Assembly: GCA_026874595.1 (NCBI GenBank)
Contig: CM049309.1
Location: 53,912,079 to 53,976,078 of the forward strand
From: Sipunculus nudus
Taxonomy: Eukaryota > Annelida > Sipuncula > Golfingiida > Sipunculidae
Length of the DNA stretch: 64,000 bases
Reading direction: 5' to 3'
The position numbers and the translations under genes were made by a program. Numbering within the stretch: the first letter of the stretch is position 1; each line of letters begins with the position of its first letter. Shown here piece after piece: positions 51,701-60,700 of this stretch. The notes under the pieces are model-generated. The model did no database searches. It was given only the letters and a program-made list of their open reading frames with translations, and was not told where the DNA came from.

Positions 51701-54700
51701 GGAGATTTTTTATGGACCTCTCAGAATCCCAAGTTACAAGGTTCTAGGTCCAGCGGTTACGATTTGTGCCTGGTTAACGGACGGACAGATGGACAGACGG
51801 ACAGACGGACAAAGAGTGATTGCTATAGCTCAGATGACTTTCAGTCAGCTGAGCTAAAAATGTTCAAATAAATTATTTGCACAAGATTATTGATAAAATA
51901 GTCTTATGACAAGAGAGTTAGTGATATTTATTAAAATAATCATGTGTGGTAATACATATCTAGACTGAGAAATTATATGACTTAACAAATTGCTTTCATG
52001 AAGAAAACAATAAAATGATTTTTTTTCCTGAGTCATCTTACTTTCTAACATAAAAATGATTTTTTAAATTTGACTTGGAATTTTACATTTCATTTTCAAA
52101 CATGTAAGAAATATGGCAGAAGAAAAAAAAGTTTTGAGATATTTTATGTAGTTTGATATTAGCCCAATATTGGTTTTGCTGTTCCTGGTTTCTTAAATCA
52201 TGTCCCATTTAAAAATTTCAAGATTGTCACAATTTCATATAAAATTTCATATGTGAATATCATAAATACATATACCATAAGGAATAACACTACACCAGAT
52301 TAAAATGATACATAATTCATTGATCTCATAATGATTTTAAATGACTTTTTGGCTGATTTTAATTCAAGGGGATTTTCAGGGATGCTACCAGAATTGCAGC
52401 CAAGAGTGTGTATTGCTCTCATAAGTATACACCTTTCATGGATGGTCTGCAATTGTCATGAACTCATGGTATTTAAAAGTTCATATTAATTTGCAGATAC
52501 TATGTGTATTATTTCACATTATTAGCTTATTTTGGCTGAATACAAAAGTTTCCCAGCAAAAAAATCCTGACTCTCTTGTAAAACTTCTTGGTGTGCAATT
52601 GTCATGAACTCATGGTATTTAATTAAAGGTTCATATTAATTTGCAAATTCTATGTGTATAAGCTCCTGTTATTAGCTCATTTTGGCATTTATTAGCTAAG
52701 TAAAAGCTTTTTTCCACTGGTGTACAAAACTGAGCAAACACTGACAGATAATAAAATATTTTAGTGAGATTAATTTACCTGGCATGTGAATACTGAAAAG
52801 TATCAAGGTTAAGCCCGACCAGTACATAAGATGGTCCTGATTTTTTAGATGGGAGAACAGGGGTAAAATGTTGTGGCCTCAGCATCCTAAGGAAGCAGGG
52901 TTGTTCGGGAATTCCCAGGGTGGGGATTCCCGGGTGGGAATTACCGGGAATTCCCACCCTGGGAAATACAGCTCAAATACTACCACCTGGGAATTACTGG
53001 GAAATACCCCCTGGATACTAATAATGTGAGTATTTGGTTATTATTAATTAATAATGGATACTAATAATGTGAGTGTATGTGTATGTGTGCCAAGTATATG
53101 ACATCCAGTGGCGCTTAAAATGAATATTTAATAGTAGGTACTCTTTCACATTGTGCAGTATTTGGTTATTATTAATTAATAATGGATACTAATAATGTGA
53201 GTGAGAAATAAGGAAAAACCCTCTCTCAATATGTGTTTTATTCAACTAACTGAACTAACAAAACCAGTGTTTATTCAGGAATAATAGTCATAGTCCACTC
53301 ATTTTTGATCAATTTAACGTCATAAAACATTCCATTTTCACAAAAAGAAAACTGATCAATTGATTACAGTGAAGACAGCTTGATTCATGTATTTTTAAAT
53401 ATATTCCGAGTCTTTTGTGTATTCATTTAAAAAGTGTTTTCAAGTTACAAAAATAAGATCTAACTTTAAAGCACCAATTAGTATTTGCCACATCACATCA
53501 CCTCACAGCATACTGTGGTTGCCTTCTTATTTGCGGTGGTTTCAAATTTGCGTTATTCGCGACCGCGAAATTGAAACCACGCTGATTTGAATACAAACCA
53601 AGCCATGAGCATAAACTATAGAAACTGCCGATATTCGTGATTAATCTTCAGCCACATAGTGATGTCCATCGACCTGGTGTATTTACTTTAACTTGAATTG
53701 ATTCAGGGAGAATGACGGGGGCCATTTATAATAGTTTTGCTTTGATGCGAAAACCGTGACCTTTTGCAATTTTTCCAGCTGCCCAGCAGGATTGGAAAGT
53801 GTCAATGCATGCCCGGCAGTAATATTTAAAAATATTTAAGCAGTGAAAAAAATACAAGCGTGCACGTTTTTCTTGCGGTGTTTCACCTATATTTCAACTA
53901 GTGACCCCTATCAGATTCATTTAAAGTGTATGTGTGCCAAGTATATGACATCCAGTGGCGCTTAAAATGAATATTTAATAGTAGGTACTCTTTCACATTG
54001 TGCAGTATTTGGTTATTATTAATTAATAAAATTTGCCTTGTATCTGTAACTAATGACTAATGCTGATGTCACAACCGAAATCCAATGACGCGTCAAACTA
54101 TGTTTGATAACCTTAATACTGGCCTTATCAAGACAGTTTCCCTGAAGTTATTACACAGTTGTGTAGTCACAGGTTGGTTTCTCACACCTTTACTGACATG
54201 TGAGTTGTTTTGATTGAGACTTGGCACTGAACTAATTACAGCCAGCGTAGTCAATGCTTCCTGCAAGCGTCTGCTCAGCCGTCTGCTCAAACATGTGATA
54301 TCCGGAAAGAGAAATAGTGGGCATATAGTAGCTTAAAGTTAAATCAGCGATTTATGAAATAATTTAGTCGCTATATTTTAAAGTTTAAAAATAAAAAAAC
54401 TGCGAAAATTCAGCCCCGCCGTTATAAAGGCAACCACAGGATATTATTAATCCAAAATAAATGTACAACTACTCAGCAGGTAATTTTTAAACATATAGCG
54501 TTCTTTTCAGTCCTGTGTTTACTAAATCAAAGCTTTATATCTCCCAGTCTACTTCTTCTGTTCCTCTCAAATGCCTACAACATGTCGCAAGTTTAGTGGC
54601 TTTGTCTATGCCCAACTGCTCACGTATATGGGTCCTTGTGGTTTCTTATGACATAATTACAACAAAGTTACAGTTGAATTGTTGATGAAAAAAAAAAATA

Positions 54701-57700
54701 AAAAAAACAGGTGTCTTTTGTTTCCTTGGCCTCCTCTCCTGCTTACTAAATGAATATATATGATATATCTCTGCAAAAACAAGCTAAAACAAAATACAAT
54801 TTAGAAATATGTGACTCAGTTCCTATAATCCCTTTGTTTCCTAGTATTTCCCGGGAATTCCCACTGCCATTGGAAATATGCTTATTTCCCGGGAAATTAA
54901 CAACCCTGCAAGGAAGTCCCAGCACAGGGCAGCTAGGAAGACCACTTCTTCCTTTGTGGAGGCAGGTAAATGGACGTATTAGTTTATCTTATATCACTGC
55001 AAGTATAGAGGATAAAAACTAAGCACTGTTTATTTAAAACACAGTCAAAATTTTCACTTTTTATGGGGAGAAAGCAGACCATTTTAAAATTCTTAGGTGC
55101 ATGTACAAGTCGGATTTGATTTTAGACCATAGATTTGATTTTAGACCACGCTATCATGGAAAAATTCCTGGCTTATACTTAATTCATGTACTTTACAGTA
55201 GGTCTCTTTAATAAGACCAGGACTGATGGATCATGATCATGTATGATGGAAAGATGGATTTGTAATAGGCCAAAAAAAAGGTACGGCTTTCAGGCACTGT
55301 GCGTCAATTCCCCCCCCCCCCACACACACAATAAAAAAATTTTGATTTTGATTTTAAGTAGAAACTTGCCAATTTTGAGCTACAGCTGATAGGACATTAC
55401 TTTCAGGAAGATAAAATAATATAATTTTGATAAGATTTCCTTTGTTATGTAGTGTTTATACCTGTTTAGCTAAAAGGTTTTGTTATTATCATGCTTTTCT
55501 ATGATCATATGACATTTTTATTGAAACATACAAACAAGGGAACCATAGGTCAGGGCGCTCAGCTGAAGTTTGAAATTTTTGCAAATGCAAAATATTCTAT
55601 TGTAAGGTTTTTCATATATACAAGCATATAAGAAGCTAAGAGGAAAGGGGCCCTCCTACTTGGTTAAAGTAAAGTTCTAAATATATGATTGCAAAACAAA
55701 TACTCTGACAAGACTGTCATGAAGAAAAACAGTAAAAGTTTTGAGATACTGTGATGCATATGAAAAATTTACAGATGGACAGGCAAGTGGACAGAATGGA
55801 CTAATACGTTTATTTCACTTTCAAGAGTATAATGCATAAGTTTATATTTAAGCCTATTTTTCTAGCATACCCACTTTTTCCATTAACAGTTTTTATCAGA
55901 TTCATTTTTTTATTTATAACTTTTATAAATTTGTAATAAAAAATATCTGAAAATATAAGTTGAATATCAGAATTCTAAGTTGCAATCATTATTTATCCAG
56001 AGTGTAGCTCATATCGGGTCATATTATGCACACACATATATTTTATTATTTTAAATCACAAATGATTCAACTGAATTCAAAAGAAAATAGTGCCACAAGA
56101 TGGCATCTTCAAGATTATTCCTTGAATCACTATTAAAAAGTTTTGTACATTGGAGCTTTCGGTACATGCTTAATTTTATTCACCGATATAAATGATTCAA
56201 TAACTGATAAAATAAAACCATCTTTTCAAACTAGAATACGGGTAGTCGACAGGCGACTACGTGTATCCGCCTAAATCAGAGTGGAACGGGTGAAGTGAGG
56301 CATGGATTGAGTGGCAAGGGGAAATAGAGAGTTGCATATTAGCATGGATGTCTGCAGCCAAATTGTGTATGTAGGTTGCCCCCCCTACCACAAAATCCAG
56401 AAAGCCGTCCAAGTTGTATACATATGCAAAATTTAAGGCAGATATGTCAAACCACTACATGTATATGAGTGATTTTAGCCCGTGACAGACAAACAGATGG
56501 ATGCAGAGCAAAAATGGTTGCAGGTGACGCCACCAGTTTTGCGTATGATAAAGAGCTATGTGAGAACTATACACATGCAATACTTTGGCCCAATTGATCA
56601 AACGGTTCCCGAGATATGAGCTTGGATGTCTGCAGCGTAAACGTGAATGTAGGTGGCGCCACCTGTCATAAAATCAGAAAAGCTATCCAGGATGTATAAG
56701 CATGCCGAATTTCAGGTGAATTAGTCAAGTCACTGCAGAGATATGAGTGATTTTAACCCAAGGCAGACGAACAGACAGGAGCTGTGCAAAAATGGCTGCA
56801 GGTGGCGCCACCAGTTTTGCGTATGATGAAGAGCTATGTGAGATCTATACACATGCAAAATTTTGGCCCAATCGATCAAACGGTTCCCGAGATATGAGCT
56901 TGGATGTCTGCAGCGTTAACGTCAATGTAGGTGGCGCCAACTGTCATAAAATCAGAAAAGCTACCCAGGATGTTTACGCATGCTGAATTTCAGGTGAATT
57001 AGTCTGGTCACTGCAGAGATATGAGTGATTTTAACCCAAGGCAGACGAACAGTTGGACACTGTGCAAACATGGTTGCAGGTGGCGCCACCATTTTTTGTG
57101 TATGTTATAAAGCTCTCCAAGGGCTACATTTGTGCAAAAATGGTCAAATGGTTCCCGAGAAATGTGGGTTTATGTATGGAAACAGACGCACAAACGGACG
57201 CAGAGCGCAGAGGAAAGGTCAGAGATCAAAACAAAATCGGGGCGCAGCAGTTCACATGTGACCCGAACATAATCCCGGGTTTCGTAAAATTCCGCCCAGC
57301 GGTTACGGAGGATTCTCCGGACACCTACGCCGCGGCGGCAGCGGCGGCGTGCAGCTGAAAACATAGTATCCGCAAAACTCTGTTTTGGCGGATACAATAA
57401 AGTATACACACTGTTAGTTGAATGAGGGACAAACATCATCATTGTGCTAATTACTATCTCAGCTATAATTTTTCACTGGAATGAATAGTCAATTTCATAC
57501 ATGGTGAAGTTTTTACTCTTCTGAAGTATAGAATTACTTATCTGATCAACATTCACACTTTCATATAGCAATACACCATTTTGTGGCATTTGTGGCACGA
57601 TTTAAGGTACAGGTTAGAAAACAATTTTTTTGTGACCCTCACAATAGGGGGGCAAACATCACAAATAATTCTACAGTTCTATCAATGTATATATGTATGA

Positions 57701-60700
57701 TATACATAATATACATCCTACTATCACAGGATACTATCACAAATAATTCTACAGCTCATCAATGTATATATGTATAATATACATAATATACATCCTACTA
57801 TCACAGGATACTATCACAAATGGATGGAAACATCACAAACATGTTACCTCCCCCTGGTGACCCCTTGTGTTGTGAGATGCCATCACAAATGGAAGGTATA
57901 CATCACAAATTTGTTAGATCCCCCTGTCTGACCCCTGTATCATGAGATGCCATCACAAATGGATGGAAACATCACAAACATGTTACCTCCCCATATCTGA
58001 CCCCTGTGTCATGAGATGCTATCACAAATGGATGTAAACATCAAAAACATGTTAGCTACCCCTGTCTGACCCCTGTATCATGAGATGCCATCACAAATGG
58101 ATGTAAACATCACAAACATGTTACCTCCCCATATCTGACCCCTGTGTCATGAGATGCTATAGCAAATGGATGAAAACATCAAAAACATGTTACCTCCCCC
58201 TGTCTGACCCCTGTATCATGAGATGCCATCACAAATGGATGGAAACATCACAAACATGTTACCTCCCCCTGTCTGACCCCTCTGTCATGAGATGCCATCA
58301 AAAATGGATGTAAACATCACAAACTTGTAAGCTCCCCCTGTCTGACTCCTGTGTCCTGTGATACTATCACAAATGGATGTAAACATCACACACTTGTTAG
58401 CTCCCCCTATCTGCCCCATGTGTCCTGAGATGCCATCACAAATGGATGTAAACATCACAAACATGTTACCTCCCCCTGTCTGACCCCTCTGTCATGAGAT
58501 ACCATCACAAATGGATGTAAACATCACAAACTTGTTAGCTCCCCCTATCTGACCCCTATATTCTCAGATACTATCACAAATGGATGGAAACATCACAGAC
58601 TTGCTAGATCTCCCTGTCTCACCCCTCTGTCCTGAGTTACTATCACAAATGGATGGAAACATCACAAACATGTTTGCTTCCCCTGTCTGACCCCTCTGTC
58701 GTGAGATGCCATCACAAATGGATGGAAACATCACAAATTTGTTAGCTCCCCCTGTCTGACCCCTCTGTCCTGAGATGCCATTACAAATGGATGGAAACAT
58801 CACAAACTTGTTAGCTCCCCCTGTCTGACCTCTGTGTCCTGTGATACTATCACAAATGGATGGAAACATCACAAACATGTTTGCTCCCCCTGTTTGACCC
58901 CTCTATCCTGAGATACCATCACAAATGGATGGAAACATCACAAACTTGTTAGCTCCCCCTGTCTGACCCCTCTATCCTGAGATACTATCACAAACGGATT
59001 GAAATGTCACAAACTTGTTAGCTCCCCCTGTCTGACTCCTCTGTCCTGAGATGCCATCACAAATGGATGGAAACATCACAAACTTGTTAGCTCCCCCTGT
59101 CTGACCCTCTGTCCTGAGATGCCATCACAAATCGATGTAAACATCACAAACTTGTAAGCTCCCCCTGTCTGACTCCTGTGTCCTGTGATACTATCACAAA
59201 TGGATGTAAACATCACAAACTTGTTAGCTCCCCCTATCTGACCCCTGTGTCCTGAGATGCCATCACAAATGGATGTAAACATCACAACCATGTTACCTCC
59301 CCTTGTCTGACCCCTCTGTCATGAGATACCATCACAAATGGATGTAAACATCACAAACTTGTTAGCTCCCCCTATCTGACCCCTGTGTCCTGAGATGCCA
59401 TCACAAATGGATGTAAACATCACAACCATGTTACCTCCCCTTGTCTGACCCCTCTGTCATGAGATACCATCACAAATGGATGTAAACATCACAAACTTGT
59501 TAGCTCCCCCTATCTGACTCCTATATCCTCAGATACTATCACAAATGGATGGAAACATCACAAACTTGCTAGATCTCCCTGTCTCACCCCTCTGTCCTGA
59601 GTTACTCTCACAAATGGATGGAAACATCACAAACTTGCTAGATCTCCCTATCTCACCCCTCTGTCGTGAGATGCCATCACAAATGGATGGAAACATCACA
59701 AATTTGTTAGCTCCCCCTGTCTGACCCCTCTGTCCTGAGATGCCATTACAAATGGATGGAAACATCACAAACTTGTTAGCTCCCCCTGTCTGACCTCTGT
59801 GTCCTGTGATACTATCACAAATGGATGGAAACATCACAAACATGTTTGCTCCCCCTGTTTGACCCCTCTATCCTGAGATACCATCACAAATGGATGGAAA
59901 CATCACAAACTTGTTAGCTCCCCCTGTCTGACCCCTCTATCCTGAGATACTATCACAAACGGATTGAAATGTCACAAACTTGTAAGCTCCCCCGGTCTGA
60001 CTCCTCTGTCCTGAGATGCCATTACAAATGGATGGAAACATCACAAACTTGTTAGCTCCCCCTGTCTGACCCCTCTGTCCTGAGATGCCATCACAAATCG
60101 ATGTAAACATCACAAACTTGTAAGCTCCCCCTGTCTGACTCCTGTGTCCTGTGATACTATCACAAATGGATGTAAACATCACAAACTTGTTAGCTCACCC
60201 TATCTGACCCCTGTGTCCTGAGATGCCATCACAAATGGATGTAAACATCACAACCATGTTACCTCCCCTTGTCTGACCCCTCTGTCATGAGATACCATCA
60301 CAAATGGATGTAAACATCACAAACTTGTTAGCTCCCCCTATCTGACCCCTGTGTCCTGAGATGCCATCACAAATGGATGTAAACATCACAACCATGTTAC
60401 CTACCCTTGTCTGACCCCTCTGTCATGAGATACCATCACAAATGGATGTAAACATCACAAACTTGTTAGCTCCCCCTATCTGACTCCTATATCCTGAGAT
60501 ACTATCACAAATGGATGGAAACATCACAAACTTGCTAGATCTCCCTGTCTCACCCCTCTGTCCTGAGTTACTCTCACAAATGGATGGAAACATCACAAAC
60601 TTGCTAGATCTCCCTATCTCACCCCTGAAAAAAGTCTCCAGCTTCAGCATTTCTCATGTTAAATGAGTAAATATATTTCCTGATTTTTAAAAGATTGCAT

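Noticed and set aside
41444-57400. Frames of 60-101 codons in family A and B repeats, recurring with similar peptides (e.g. MFRYFSFCIKLSIILRDTSE)
   Set aside because: They recur only because the repeat units recur; stops differ between copies and no domain is visible.
57825-60626. CRISPR-like array
   Set aside because: Repeats are adjacent 69-mers without unique spacers, in an animal gene intron.
57825-60650. Open minus-strand frames of 71-104 codons with a 23-residue repeat, looking like a Cys/Gly repeat protein
   Set aside because: They follow from a 69-bp satellite whose period is divisible by three. Copies break frame at indels, there is no consistent start, and they lie in an intron.
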